DNA from: Maniola hyperantus
Lineage: Eukaryota; Arthropoda; Insecta; Lepidoptera; Nymphalidae
Length of the DNA: 64,000 nt
Direction of reading: 5' to 3'
Assembly (NCBI RefSeq): GCF_902806685.2
Contig: NC_048538.1
Span: forward strand, 13,454,001 to 13,518,000
Made by a program: the position numbers and the translations under genes. Numbering within the stretch: the first letter of the stretch is position 1; each line of letters opens with the position of its first letter. Shown here piece by piece: positions 10,316 to 22,044 of this stretch. Below the pieces are notes generated by a model. It was not told where the DNA came from. It made no database searches and worked only from the letters and a program-made list of their open reading frames with translations.

Positions 10316-10657
10316 TTTTTTAATTTTTTTTATTCAGATACAGGTTAGCCCATGACTGCAATCTCACCTGGTGGTAAGTGACGATGCAGTCTAAGATGGT
10401 AGCGGGCTAACCTGGAACGGGTATGGCAGTTTTTAATAAGCCCATGCCCCTTTGGTTTCTACACGGCATCGTACCGGAACGCTAAATCGCTTGGCGGTAC
10501 GGCTTTGCCGGTAGGGTGGTAACTAGCCACGGCCGAAGCCTCCCACCAGACCAGATCAGAAATTTAGAAATTATAAAATTCCAAATCCCTGCCAGGAATC
10601 GAACCCGGGACCTCCCACTAATAAGATCACAGCGCTTACCACTGCGCCAGGGAGGTC
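10316..10657 (-). mobile_element. tRNA-derived SINE (family 3), near full length
   Basis: On the minus strand it starts GACCTCCCTGGCGCAGTGG (A-box region), has a B box GGTTCGATTCC, a body with GGCTTCGGCCGTGGCTAG, and ends in an A/T-rich tail near 10318. A second long copy is at 61243-61530, and 3' fragments are at 25608 and 48450. Confidence 0.75.
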
Positions 10658-10687
10658 GTCGAAAGATATATGTAATATGAAAAATGT

Positions 10688-10812
10688 GCAGGTTGCATGC
10701 CGGTTTCCTCATGTTTTCCTAGCAACGAAATATTAGAGGTGCATGCTCGGGATCGAACCCCCAACCCACCGAACAGAAGGCCAACGTCATTACCACTAGG
10801 CTATCGCCGCTA
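10688..10812 (-). mobile_element. SINE family 1, 5' part
   Basis: The minus strand shows the tRNA-like head with GGTTCGATCCC and the start of the body (GCACCTCTAATATTTCG). The ATG-rich tail is missing. Confidence 0.6.
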
Positions 10813-10823
10813 CTTATTTATCT

Positions 10824-11031
10824 TCTATAAATATAATAAAAGGAAAAGCTGACCGACTGACTGATATATCAATGCACAGCTCAAATTAATGGACGGATCC
10901 GGCATGGAGATAGCTATTATGACGTAGACATCAGCTAAGGAAGGATTTTTGAAAATATCACCCCTAAAATGGTAAAATAGAGGTTTGAAATTTGTGTAGT
11001 CCACGCGGATGAAGTCGCGGGAATAAGCTAG
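10824..11031 (+). mobile_element. Non-autonomous Helitron, family A
   Basis: Starts near TCTATAAATATAATAAAAGG, with a short GACT tract, and ends with the hairpin region CGCGGATGAAGTCGCGG, GAATAAG and CTAG at 11028-11031 before a T. The body is shorter than in the copy at 6355. Confidence 0.65.
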
Positions 11032-11544
11032 TTGATTATGTTCACTTAAAACGAATACGAATAAATAACAGAATTGTTATTGCCTATTGGTAACTGTAGT
11101 GAACAGTCAATGAGTTTAATAAATACTGAAGCCGATCGACCGAGATAAATCAAGTCCAATACAATTTTTCAGTAATAAAAATAGAGCAGCCAGTTTTCAA
11201 GAATAAGAGGTATAAAGGAGCTAAACTTCCGAAGCAATTGTTCGCCGCGAGACTGAAAAGAGGTCGCGGAGATAGGTCAGGTGTTTGCGAACGGGATTAC
11301 TTATGTTTTCAGCTCTGTACCGGAATCTGGAAGGAATGAAAACGTCTTAAAACAGAATTATGTAATGCTGGCACAGTGGAAATACAAACTATAGTGGTCT
11401 TAATTAACTTTGCATTTTTGATGATATATGTGCCATTTAATAGTAAAAATCTTATATTTTAAGAAAAAAAAGTCGCATGTTGTTTTGTATTCGTGGCATT
11501 AAGTTTGTGATAGGCATAGTTCAGCCTGGGGCAAGTTTTGTCCA
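11032..11544. other. No recognisable gene
   Basis: Unassigned AT-rich DNA. No open frame or repeat boundary is convincing. Confidence 0.35.
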
Positions 11545-11642
11545 TCTCGTTTCAGCCCAATCCGTCCAATAGTTTGAGCTGTGCGTTAATAGATCAGTCA
11601 GTCAGTCAGTCGGTCAGCTTTTCCTTTTATATAATATATAGA
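11545..11642 (-). mobile_element. Helitron family A, 5'-end fragment
   Basis: Only the start half remains: the AAAAGGAAAAGC block, GACT units at 11597-11615 and the GCTCAAACTATTGGACGG segment on the minus strand. Confidence 0.55.
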
Positions 11643-12185
11643 TTCAAGAAAAAAGGTTTGTACGTATTTTGTAATATTGTTTTGAATTAATTGGTTGATA
11701 GGTATATGACGATAAAATTGTTTAAGATGTCGGAAGAAATCAAACTGACTGAGAGCTTTCATCGAAAATGCTATCATTCTTTTTAAATATCTAAATATCT
11801 AATTACTGTAATACAAATTATGCCCGCGTTGAATATGCGTAAAGAAGACCTTGACTTGAATTGGTCCATATTAATAGCAAGTGCCGAAAAACAAAGATGT
11901 GTTTCAAGATTAGGTCGTTATTGACTTTCTTTGTTATGTGATAAGACGTTTGACCAGCAGACAACTTTTTGTGTCGAAAACTTGTATGTATCTATTCGAT
12001 TGCCATTTGTTGTGATGACGGAGAACGGCCCGTTAATGTGTCAGAAAGTTTTAAATTAATAAAATTTGATAAAATTGTAAAGAGATTAGTAAACGTCAGG
12101 CTCTTATTCAGTTAGGTATACGAAAAGATTTTTCAATAATATATTCTCTCTATATAATACTCTCTATAATTGAAGTCTATTCTTT
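11643..12185. other. Spacer left of the LINE
   Basis: AT-rich, no gene recognised. It presumably includes the target site of the 5'-truncated LINE. Confidence 0.35.
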
Positions 12186-12189
12186 TATA

Positions 12190-13730
12190 ATAGATCTAAA
12201 AAACAATAGTGCCGCTGGATGGGATAATATATCCACTAAATTCGTTAAGCACGTAAAACATATTCTTGTCCCTATTCTAACGCACCTTTTCAATACCTGT
12301 TTTGATCAAGGAATTTTTCCTGAAGTTTTTAAGCTATCGCTGATTCATCCTATCCATAAAAGTGGGAGCAAGGAAGTTGTAGATAATTATAGACCAATAT
12401 CCCTGTTACCAATTCTATCCAAAGTTTTTGAAAAAATTATAAATAAAAGATTAAATACATACTTAGAAGAGTGTAAAATTCTCACTGACTCCCAGTATGG
12501 GTTCAGGAAAGGTATATCTACCGAAGACGCGGTAATTGATCTTACCAGTGAAATCGCGAGGAGACTCGACCAGGGCCAGAAATGCATAGGAGTATTTCTG
12601 GACCTGGCCAAGGCATTTGATACTGTCTGTATACCCATACTGTTAGATAAATTGGATAGAATTGGCATCAGAGGTACTCCGTTGCAACTACTGAAAAGTT
12701 ACCTTATAAATAGAAGACAACAGGTTAAAATTGGTGATGCCCGAAGTCATGAAGCATCAATTACGTACGGTGTACCGCAGGGTAGTATTTAGGACCTACC
12801 CTGTTCTTAATATATATAAACGATCTCGCTCTCATTGATCGAAACAAATGCAATATTTATTCATATGCAGACGATACTGCCTTTATTTTTCACGGTGATA
12901 CTTGGGAGGAAGCGAAAGTTAATGCTGAGAAAGGTCTAAACGATGTTGTAAATTGGCTAAACAACAATGTGTTGACACTAAATGTATCGAAAACCAAATT
13001 TATGACCTTTTCGATTAGAAAACCAGCTCAACCGTCTGACAATTTCACTATAAAATGCCATGCATGTGATTATCAACAAGGAGTCATATGTGACTGCCCG
13101 AACATTGAAAAAGTAACAGAGTACAAATATTTAGGAGTGATAATTGATCAACATCTAAACTGGTATAAACAAATAGACAGTCTGATAAAGAGAACCAGAA
13201 ATCTTATAGGGATCTTTAAAAAACTACGCCATGTTGTACCTCCTGAACTATTAAAAACTATATATATCGCACTGGGACAATCAAATTTAATGTACTGTAT
13301 TCCTGCCTGGGGTAGTGCATGTAAGACCCAACTCATTCACCTAGAGAGAGCACAAAGATCCCTATTAAAAGTAATGTATTTCAGACCATTCCGGTACCCA
13401 ACACATAGTCTCTATACAACAGCCAAATTATTAACCATTAGACAACTATACATCTTACAAACTATAGCTCGGGTTCACCGCACTACTGAATATAATAGAT
13501 CACTCCAAGGTAGAAGACGTAACCACGCAGTCATCAACACTGTTTCAAGTAATAGGACCCACTTTGCTGGCAGACAATATAAAAATCTTTCAACCTACTT
13601 ATATAACAAATTAAATAGAACCTTAAACATATACGACATGCAACTCTTTAAATGCAAACAAACAGTAACTAGTTTTCTAAATAATCTAAACTATATTGAT
13701 ACGGAAAATCTACTAAAATTTCAAATTTAA
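12190..13730 (+). pseudogene. Jockey/CR1-type LINE reverse transcriptase, frameshifted
   Basis: This encodes the reverse transcriptase half of a non-LTR retrotransposon. The first frame opens inside the RT fingers region and shows YRPISLL, GFRKG, FLDLAKAFDTV and GVPQGS. A stop falls at 12790-12792 because one T is missing from the codons that should read on as Leu-Gly-Pro. The second frame then continues with the catalytic motif YADDT (near 12866), the thumb region (NNNVLTLNVSKTKFM, KYLGVIID) and a C-terminus ending in TAA at 13730. The endonuclease and N-terminal RT are absent, as expected of 5' truncation during target-primed reverse transcription. The single-base defect suggests a fairly young but dead copy. 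Placement between the Jockey and CR1 groups is by motif style only. Confidence 0.85.
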
Positions 13731-13804
13731 ATTTAAATAAATTATTAAAGCTATATCAAATCAACAACATAAGGAAACACACAGAACACACACTCACACA
13801 CACT

Positions 13805-13846
<42 letters not shown>

Positions 13847-14057
13847 TACACATACACGCACGACACACTGCATGCTAATTGTTTAGACTTAAGTATTTAT
13901 AGTTTTTGTTAACACAACTATTATGTTTGAGACTGAGGAGGAGGAGCGGGGACCCTGAGACACGGGTTTATCAAACTTACTTCAGGGTTCCCAACACTAA
14001 ACTGTAAACCGACATTGTTGTGATAAATAAATTTTCATTTCATTTCATTTCATTTCA
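13731..14057 (+). mobile_element. LINE 3' UTR and (TTTCA)n tail
   Basis: Directly follows the RT stop. It contains a (CA)n microsatellite at about 13796-13840 and ends in TTTTCATTTCATTTCATTTC, a short-period tail typical of LINE 3' ends. Flanking sequence changes character after 14057. Confidence 0.7.
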
Positions 14058-14851
14058 TAACTTACATAATATCCATACATACCTATGAGTTTGTACTTAT
14101 ACGAAGACAATGATTCACCTTTTGCTAAGCGATCACTAATGCATTCTGAAAAAGGTCTACCTACACGAAACTCCCGAAATTGATCAGTCACGCACGAATA
14201 AACCAAATAGTGTCGATTTTTTCCATTATCCTATAAGTTTTCTATTACGACGAATATAATAGCCTAACACGGAGACCGCACTTTTATTAGGTTTTACTCT
14301 TAAAAGAAACGCGTCATAATCACATACTTTAAATTAACAGCCATACTAATCCATACTTTACTTAATATAACAAATCCCAAAGTGTGTGTCTTTTCACACT
14401 TTCTCCTTTATAATAAAGGTACTGATATACAGATTAACCGACCCCACGTAACGTGGGATAAGGTAAGGAAGAAGAAGAATGAAGGAATTAGCAATATCTC
14501 ATCGAAATACCCAACAGCCGTTTAGAGGAACATAATTTCATTACGTAAGCCCTTTCATTATGTGAGCCCATACTCGACACATAAAAGGGGATTTTGCAAC
14601 ACTGCAAGAGTGGTGGTCTTTTCACATTCATGCGGGTGCTAAAGATATTCATAAAAATATCTTGTGCTACACTTATCTCGACCTGAGCTTAGGTAGGGGA
14701 CCGGCAATCGGTTGAGATGATACTCATTGAGGAGATCTAAATTCCTAAATTGATCATCCGAAAATCGGTTCCGCTACTTCCAACTTAATGTGCTTAACCC
14801 TGTGCCAGCGAGAGACATTTACTCGTAATAATATGGTCAGAGTGAACTTAG
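14058..14851. other. No recognisable gene
   Basis: Unassigned. I see neither coding signal nor clear repeat ends. Confidence 0.35.
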
Positions 14852-15069
14852 TCTAAATACAAATGAAAAGCTGACTGACTGATTGACTGATCTCTCAACG
14901 CACAGCTCAAACTAATAAACGGATCAGGCTGCAATTTGGCATGCAGATAGCAATTATGACGTAGATATTGGCTAAAAAAGGATTTTTGAAAATTCAATTC
15001 CTAAGGGGGTAAAATAGGTGTTCGAAAATTTGTGTAGTCCACGCGGACACAGTCGCGAGCATAAGCTAG
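14852..15069 (+). mobile_element. Non-autonomous Helitron, family A
   Basis: Begins TCTAAATACAAATGAAAAG, has GACT units, and ends CGCGGACACAGTCGCG, AGCATAAG and CTAG at 15066-15069 before a T. One arm of the hairpin loop has changed (GACACAGT instead of GACGAAGT), but the stem is intact. Confidence 0.7.
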
Positions 15070-15461
15070 TAACTAATAATTGTCGTAGGTAAACATTGAA
15101 ATCATAACTATTTTTTCTACATTGCATTATGTAACTGACTAAGAAAGACGGTGCTCGTAGCGAGAATAATGGAGTGTGAACAGACGATGCTCATTTCGTA
15201 TAATAACCAAGATAGAAGCACTTATCCGAGTCAATATGAAGGATCCCTTTTCATAGCTACCCCAAAGCAACGAATATAATAATCAAGTTTGCGAATGCGG
15301 GAACACGGAGCTCGTCCCAATTCGATTCGTCCTCCATTTCCTAAAAGTGGATTTCCTCTTGGATCTCCTCATCCCACTATGTTTGAGTTCGAGGAAATTG
15401 TTTTAATTCAACTTATAATTTCTTACTGTGGGGTGATTCGCAGTGTATGTCGTGCAGGTCT

Positions 15462-15667
15462 TTACACTAATATTATAAAGACGAAAATTTGTGTATATGT
15501 GTGTGTGTGTATGTTTGTTACTCTTTCACGCAAAAACTACTGGAGATAGCTATTATAACGTAAATATCTCCTCAGAAAGAATTTCTGAAAAATAAATCCT
15601 TAAGCGGGTAAAATAGGTGTTTGAAATTTGTGTTGTCCACGCGGATGAAATCGCGGGCTTAGGCTAG
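15462..15667 (+). mobile_element. Helitron with family A 3' end and a different 5' end
   Basis: The right end matches family A (TTGTCCACGCGGATGAAATCGCGGGCTTAGGCTAG, in part). The left end reads CACTAATATTATAAAGACG followed by a GTGT run, resembling family B starts. It is a chimeric arrangement. Confidence 0.6.
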
Positions 15668-15701
15668 TAAATTAAATTAAATTAAATTAAATTAAATTTA
15701 T
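15668..15701. repeat. (AAATT)n microsatellite
   Basis: About seven units of AAATT abut the Helitron's CTAG end directly. Confidence 0.8.
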
Positions 15702-17424
15702 TGGATATTATTACATATTATTACATATTAAATTACATATAAAATACAGATAAAAAACAAGTAATACATATAAAATAAAACAAAACAGGAAGTTTATATT
15801 AATTTGACTATTCAAAAGTAAAAGTTCTTGTTAAAGCCTATTAAAATAAAAAAAAGTTTCTATTCTATTGACTCTCCAGAGCAGTCAAGCATTCCAAGTT
15901 ACACATTTATATGATTCGGCCGGATCTGAGGATCTTTAGAAATTAAATATTGAATCTGAAACTTCCCGTCCGAAACTAATTTCAACTTATCCAGTTTCTT
16001 AAAAGGTGTTCAGAGCTTCAAGGCTTTTCGTAAAAAATTTGTTCTCTGTCGACAAACTTTTTCTGAATTCCGTTTATTAGAAGGTAAGTAGGGGCCTATT
16101 TATTTTGTGAAAAGGTTTTAATTACATCCTTAAGATCTGTTTACACTTTTAAGTCTTTATTACCTTGATGGTCTTAGAGACTCTTGGACTGTTAGGGTGA
16201 AAACACACTGTGAACAAAAAAATTGTCTGCCTGACAATATAAGTCACGCACTTTTATAAGGAGTGCACTGACTAGTGCGATAGCACAAGATACGACGCTG
16301 ACATTTGCGCAGATGTTTTGTCCTATCCTATCCGGCATGTGGTTTTGCCCTTAAAAGGGGTCGCAGACAGCAAAAAAAGCTGCAAAAGTCACATTTGTCA
16401 GGACTGAAAATGCCTGTGGCGTCAACAGCTTTGAGCGTGCTGTAAAGCTCTTGCTCTTCTTGCGGGTAGTCTAGTGATATCAATTATTACGATCAACTTT
16501 AATAATTATTGAAGAATTTAGTAAGAAAAGAATTCAACAAATGAAGATATCCATTAGAACCTACAAGTACCATCAATAAAGGAGAAAGTTCGGGGGCTAG
16601 CAAAACGCTACAAAGAACAGCTTCTGACAGATCTGAATCGATTACCAGACTCTTGATTGAGGACTGTCCGAGATAATGCATACTCGATCACGCTACCTGA
16701 TAGGCAATAAACACATGAGTGTTGGTCTTAAAGAGGAGCAGCCTTTACAAAACATATATAACCTTCAACTTATTTGCTAAAAGTCCTGATCGCAAATACC
16801 ACTGAGAGAAAAAAAAACTTTAATACTTAATAGATTGTCTCGAACGAGCTTTTTCTCGCGTTCTTAGAAAAGAAAATAAATAAGTACATAACTTTTATAG
16901 GAGACCGTCGTCTTTTGGGTATGCAATCAACATAGGATCAATATTAAAAGGAGCGCCGATATTGATAAGTGATGAATTGATATAAAAGCTTCAAAAGGAA
17001 ATGGGGCTTTACTGGATATCGTAAAACGTATTCACGATCCCGGATTAGGATATTATAATACACCAAAAAATATGTCCCTTAAAAATCGTTTAAGGGGTTT
17101 CAATCAACAAAAATAAAGGACTTGAATACTGAGTGTGTTTAAAAAACGTAGTAACGTCAAGTTTTCTGGTTCTCTCCGATTGTAAGAAACAACTTGAAAA
17201 GAAAGTTCTTAAGAAAAAATTAATGAAAGAGTTTTTAGGTTTTTGTAGTAGAAGAAAAAATCCAGCTGAGGTTTGTTGTAGTAGCCATATTGTCAAATGA
17301 TGATTTGCTTTCTTTTTTTGTAAGTAAACTTGCTTTGAAATTTTTTGCTTTGTCGTTTCTTATTTGAACCGCTTGGTTGAGAAATGCCCCTCCAGCCTCA
17401 GTTCTCCCTTCCACTTTTAAATCA
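15702..17424. other. Long stretch without recognised gene
   Basis: AT-rich. I see no domain in any frame and no strong terminal repeats. The part from 16230 to 16480 is less AT-rich and could be an old repeat, but I do not know it. Confidence 0.35.
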
Positions 17425-17500
17425 AGGTTGAATGGGTATCTTCTAAGCAAGCACGCTCAATCTTAGGCTGCTTCATCATTTGCCAGCAGGTTCGATACCA
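17425..17500 (+). mobile_element. SINE 3'-tail fragment (family 3 type)
   Basis: Same tail pattern as 4505-4595: GGGTATCTTCTAAGCAAGC, then CTCAATCTTAGGCTGCTTC and CATCATTTGCCAGCAGGTT. Confidence 0.45.
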
Positions 17501-17829
17501 GCCAAGCGCAAATCAGTAAGTTAAAAAATAAATTATTCTGTTCATCGCTGCATCTCTGTTGTAAGCTGAAGCTGAAGCTGAGTGTTTAGAAAATAGTACT
17601 CCAAAAACAACCGCTTTGTCGGTTGGAAACTCGCGATAGAATAATGGAAATTCATTTTTGCCACTTGGTTTATTCTCACGGCACTGTTCAGTATCGGTAA
17701 AAAGATTTCCATAAGGAGTGTTATGTCGATTATAAAACACATTAGAGATCGTGTTAACCAAAATACAATAGCTGATCAAGAAATATTGTACCTACATTGA
17801 CCTTTAGTATGAGATTTTGGCTTTGTAGA

Positions 17830-18215
17830 ACGTTCTCTGTCACTCATACCTGTGTAACGTTTTGTCGGTCTCAACGACAGAGACAACGCTCTACGAAAGC
17901 GCTATCTTTTTCTAAATGTCGATGTTCAATAGTTTCTGCCGCGTACTTGTACAAAGTCGAATCTGTCGTGTCACTCAAACAGAAAAAAACTGGTGCGAGT
18001 TGGACACGCGCGAGGTTCCGTACGAGATATAAGACTATATCTCAGTTTTTTATTATTATTTGTTGTTATGGTGGCAATAGAAATACACACTGTGAAAATT
18101 TCAACTCTACCTATTACGGTTCATGAGATACAGCCCGCTGCACGGACGGACAGCGAAGGCTTAGAATAGTGTTCCATTTTGGCATGCTTTGGGTACAGAA
18201 CCTTTATGGTATGAT
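17830..18215 (+). repeat. Diverged dispersed repeat
   Basis: GTAGAACGTTCTCTGTC at about 17826 is answered by GACAGAGACAACGCTCTAC near 17875-17895, giving a small foldback. Further right, CACACTGTGAAAATTTCAAC, TTCATGAGATACAGCC and TTTGGGTACAGAACC are phrases I recall from a common lepidopteran repeat. No gene. Confidence 0.45.
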
Positions 18216-19039
18216 TAAATTTTAATTATCAGTAAAATTCATAAAAATCTAGTTGTTCAAAGCAATCATAGCATACGAAGTGACTTGCATTCGGACCTAA
18301 CGTCCTATACCAACCAATAGATACCTACTCAGCAATTTTTGCCTCGTAACGCACCCGCTTATAGAAGCCAAAATTGTATCCGCAGTAAACGTGGTAAGCA
18401 TGCTACTAAGAAGGTAGCTGCATGCTTGTAATTATTTAATTTATAATTTATTTTCCACAAAAACAAAAGATTACAATGTTGATTTCTTCGTGCTCGTAAG
18501 CGCTTGGCGGCTTGTTTGAGCACTGCCCCTTCCTCTGTCGTTAGTTTAACAAAATAAGTTGTAGTGTGTTTGGGCTATAATTACAGTCAGTGACCTCGGT
18601 TCTCCTGCGATCCTATTTACATCAATTGATTATTTCATGACTCAAGTACTAAAAATAATAGAAATAATATAAATGTTGTTAATAGAGTTTCAAAGTTAAA
18701 CAGAAGCCGGAATTGGAAGCTAAAATTAACATACTAAGTAGGTACCTCCGTCTAGTCTAGCCGAGTTTCACAAAATCTATTATTATCGTAGTCCATAATA
18801 ATTGAATTAACTCAAAAGGCACCTGTTCTTTAGTAACTAGATGCTGTTTACGAAGTAAAAACTTAACAATATCCCTTTGAGAAGTTCTTTCGAGGCGAAC
18901 AAAATTACGAGGTGCTTCAAAACTTTATGAGCATCAAAAAGATCGTTTAATGGCTTTATCGGTTATATTCTTTGGGATTGCATGGCTTCGACCTTTGCCA
19001 GTACTCTATACACTATATTATAACGAGATAAGTTAGTAC
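18216..19039. other. No recognisable gene
   Basis: Unassigned AT-rich DNA. Confidence 0.35.
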
Positions 19040-19302
19040 AGGGCTCCCTCTGTTACGAAACCCCATATAAAATGACAAAGACAAAAAACTCAGTGGGTTT
19101 AACCATTTTGAAGCACCAATCAACCACAAACGAAGTGTATGTTTTCGAATTGAATTTTGAATGTTTTTTTGAAACTATAGGTTCTCTAATAGAGTATTAC
19201 AGAAAACATAGTTTCATTTGTGTTTGGTTGGTGTCTCAAAATGGTTTACGCACACTTTTTGTCTTTGTTATTTGTATGGGATTACGTACCAGAAAGAGCC
19301 CT
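19040..19302. mobile_element. Foldback MITE with ~105-bp arms
   Basis: The left arm (19040-19145) begins AGGGCTC and contains GACAAAGACAAAAA, AACCATTTTGA and ACCACAAACGAA. The right arm (19200-19302) carries their reverse complements and ends GAGCCCT. The arms are about 80 percent alike by eye, so this is an older element. No coding capacity. No matching target duplication was seen. Confidence 0.7.
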
Positions 19303-19337
19303 ATACTATCTTCTCTCAGTGGATAGAGTATAATAGA

Positions 19338-19500
19338 AACTCCTTGATTTTCCGGAATAAAAAGTTGCTTATGTCACTCTCCAGATCATATTTATACCCA
19401 TGCAAAAATGCGATCTTTGCTCCGCTGCGACATGATTGAAGGACAAACCAACACTGCAACAAACGCAACAAACAAACGCACTTTTGCATTTATAATAACA
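19338..19500 (-). mobile_element. Helitron family B fragment
   Basis: Contains CTTGATTTTCCGGAATAAAAAG, TGATTGAAGGACAAACCAAC and CGCACTTTTGCATTTATAAT in the family B order. The hairpin end is missing. Confidence 0.5.
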
Positions 19501-19505
19501 TAGGG

Positions 19506-20667
19506 TAGTACTGATGGCCTAAGTCCAGGCAATTAACCTATATGTAGAAATATAGATTACTTAGCGTACCTAAGTAACTGGTATTTGCATTATAGTTCCA
19601 ACGAAGATTAAATTTATTCCATTTGTATATTACGACTGAGCACAACAAAGAGAAAATTACCTTAAGTGCAATTAGCTAACTACTATAATTATTGTTTTCT
19701 TAATTAATTAAAGCGCTGTTACGAAGGTTGCAAAAAATGAAAAATGTTCTTTCGAATTTTTTTGGTTCATTCTCTTCCTTTTATTAGATTCATCAACTGG
19801 TAGTAAGTATAAGCTGCAACGTACACCGATAGAACCCAGGCGAAGTCTTTTCTGATAACAAATCAAACTAAGCTTATTTATTTTGCCATAACGGCGATGC
19901 CACATGGCAAGTTGGCGCGTCCCATCTTAGGCCACAATCATGTCGCTGCCACATCATCATTTTCCCATAAAAATTTAAAAAAATTGAGTCGACTGTTAAG
20001 CGGAACGAAGTTTGCCAGGGCAGCAAGTATTATCTAAAACCGAAACCAAATTAATGAGTTGAAACGCCAGAGCATGCACCTTTGATTTGTTAGTTTTAGC
20101 TGAACTTCAGCTATTACTCGTACGTTTAAAGTTTTAAGCAAGCGCAATGCAACAGAGTCGCCTAATAGTGTCGTGGTTAATTAAATGGCGCGCTAATTAA
20201 ACCTTTGCTCCACTTTACAAAATGAGCTGAACTATTAGCCTTTCCTGCTAAAATGGCAAGAGAGAGAATAACCACAGTATTCCGCATAGTTGCTTAACAT
20301 CCTGTCCTTTTAAGTAAGTTTCTCATTTCATGTAATATTTTGATAATAGAATTCTCATTCAGCACATACGGTATTGAATAGGTAACGATAATGGCTACTG
20401 ACCAGCGTCGATCTGCATGCAAATCAAATTACCAGAGCGGAATTGTGCTCACGTTGTGATTATTGAGTGGATACTCGTATTGGGAGTGTTTGTATTGGTA
20501 TGAATGAACACGAATACATTCTGTAACATTGTTTGTTCTCTTGTACACGTGCTAGTTTAATCAGTTTTCGCAAACACTCACACAACGTCTTGTTAACATC
20601 AAATATTGGCCCGGAGAACCAACCAAAGTCACACAAATACGGTCATCCATCACCTATATTGATACAG
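19506..20667. other. Mostly unassigned; one Helitron end
   Basis: The only element seen is a Helitron-like 3' end at about 19980-20028 (GACTGTTAAGCGGAACGAAGTTTGCCAGGGCAG, in part, then CAAG where CTAG is usual). It is the same family as 33790-33860 and 48598-48750. No gene. Confidence 0.4.
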
Positions 20668-20860
20668 GTCTTATCATCATCATTATAATCCATCATGTCA
20701 ATCCATACACTACTGAGACGAGTCTCCTCTCAGAATGAGAAGAGTTTAGGCCATAGCCCACCACGCTGTACAAGTGCGTATTGGCAGATTTCACACACTA
20801 TGGAGAACTCTCTCAAGCATGCAGGTTTCCTCACAATGTTTTCTTCCGATCCGGTAACCT
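20668..20860 (-). mobile_element. SINE family 1, 3' part
   Basis: The plus strand shows the reversed tail ATCATCATCATTATAATCCATC, then GTCTCCTCTCAGAATGAGAAG and GCATGCAGGTTTCCTCAC. The tRNA head is missing. Confidence 0.65.
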
Positions 20861-20984
20861 AAACGAAATATGGGTTTGAAAATCAAATTATACAGTAGCT
20901 TGGCTTTTACGTGGTGTACTTATCTTTGACAGTGACGAAAAAAGCTAATTTTTTAAAGCTTTTGGAGGGTCTGTGTAGTATTGA

Positions 20985-21115
20985 GTACCTACCTAGTGCG
21001 TTTTAGTTGCTTATATTTTCCTGCATGGCGTGTAGTAAGAGATGGCGGTTGGTGCATAGCGAATGCTGTTAGTTATACCACACAGACTAAACTGGCTAAG
21101 CGGATAGGAAATAAG
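20985..21115 (+). repeat. Relative of the 1588-1900 foldback
   Basis: Shares scattered blocks with the loop and right arm there: CCTAGTG, TTTCCTGCAT, GGCGGTTGGTGCAT, GCGAATGCT and GCTAAGCGGATA. Strongly diverged. Confidence 0.4.
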
Positions 21116-21219
21116 CCTAGTTGCGCCTTGTGCACATAAAAATGTAGTAAGTAGGTACCTATATAGTTCTCGTAGAAATCTAAAAAAACTCTAGTTATTT
21201 ATCCTATCAATGGGGATTC

Positions 21220-21365
21220 GATGCCGATTCTCTAGTACACTATCTCTAAACTAAACTAAATTAGCCGGTCTAAATCTAGTACTATCCTTTTCCGCGAGCA
21301 ACATTATGAAAGGGATAGCAATAGATTTAGACGTGCCATTTTGGTTGTGTCTTTTGAAAAACTAA
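21220..21365. mobile_element. CTAAACTAAACT-type MITE, eroded right end
   Basis: Left half CGATTCTCTAGTACAC, CTCTAAACTAAACTAAATT and the centre (AACATTATGAAAGGGATAGC) match 25128-25288. The right terminal repeat has decayed. Confidence 0.6.
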
Positions 21366-21409
21366 ACCTATTCTGCCCCGTGTGATCTTCTTATTCTAAA
21401 GTAAGTTAA

Positions 21410-21475
21410 CTAGATGATGCCCACGACTTCATAAATCAACAAACAAAAACACTTTCGCATTTATAATATGAGTTG
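21410..21475 (-). mobile_element. Internally deleted Helitron family B
   Basis: CTAGATGATGCCCACGACTTC joins directly to ACAAAAACACTTTCGCATTTAT and AATATGAGTTGGAT. Only the two ends remain, about 65 bp. Confidence 0.6.
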
Positions 21476-21728
21476 GATATTTGTTTCGTCTATTTAATAA
21501 TGCAAGGAAGCACCTTCAAAATCCAACTTCCAAGTTTACGATGAGTTGGAAGTTTTAAGCGGTACGGTAACTAAAGTTTCTGAGTCAGTTCTCGATGCTA
21601 GGGATTTAATCTAGCGCTATAATGGAAACTAGAACTAAATTAAACCACTGGTACATATAATAAGCACGCTCACTGGAAAATGAAACAGGACGCGTTCTCA
21701 CGAGGCTTTAACCAGAATCACGCTCTCT

Positions 21729-22035
21729 TTGCGTTTTCTATCGCATCATAATGGAGAGTGTTCCGAAGAGTTGTTTGATCTCATTCCACCCTCCTTTTTC
21801 TACAACCGCACTGCACGCCACCGCAATCAATTCCACCCTCACCACCTGGGTTTCTGGAGCACTTCGACCACCCGTTGTGCCAGATCCTTTTTTCCACGCG
21901 CATGCAAACTGTGGAATCAACTCCCTTCGGCGGTGTTCCCTTTAGATTACAACATGGGGTTATTCAAGGGGCGGACCAACAAATTCCTAAAAGGCCGGCA
22001 ACGCATCGTCGGTTCCTCTGGTGCTGCAAACAGAA
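21729..22035 (+). pseudogene. LINE reverse transcriptase C-terminus (copy 1)
   Basis: A continuous frame reads FYNRTARHRNQFHPHHLGFW, RSFFPRACKLWNQLPSAVFP and NMGLFKGRTNKFLKGRQR. This is the conserved C-terminal stretch of Jockey/CR1-like non-LTR reverse transcriptases, following the palm and thumb. The 5' part is absent. The related copies at 23475, 31588, 34150, 34830, 38725 and 39445 continue into a shared 3' UTR (GGCGGTAATCACTTAACATC). This copy instead runs straight into an inverted copy. Confidence 0.75.
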
Positions 22036-22044
22036 CAGGAATGT

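Noticed and set aside
17797..18126. 109-codon plus-strand open frame
   Set aside because: Lies across repeat sequence with a small foldback. No motif.
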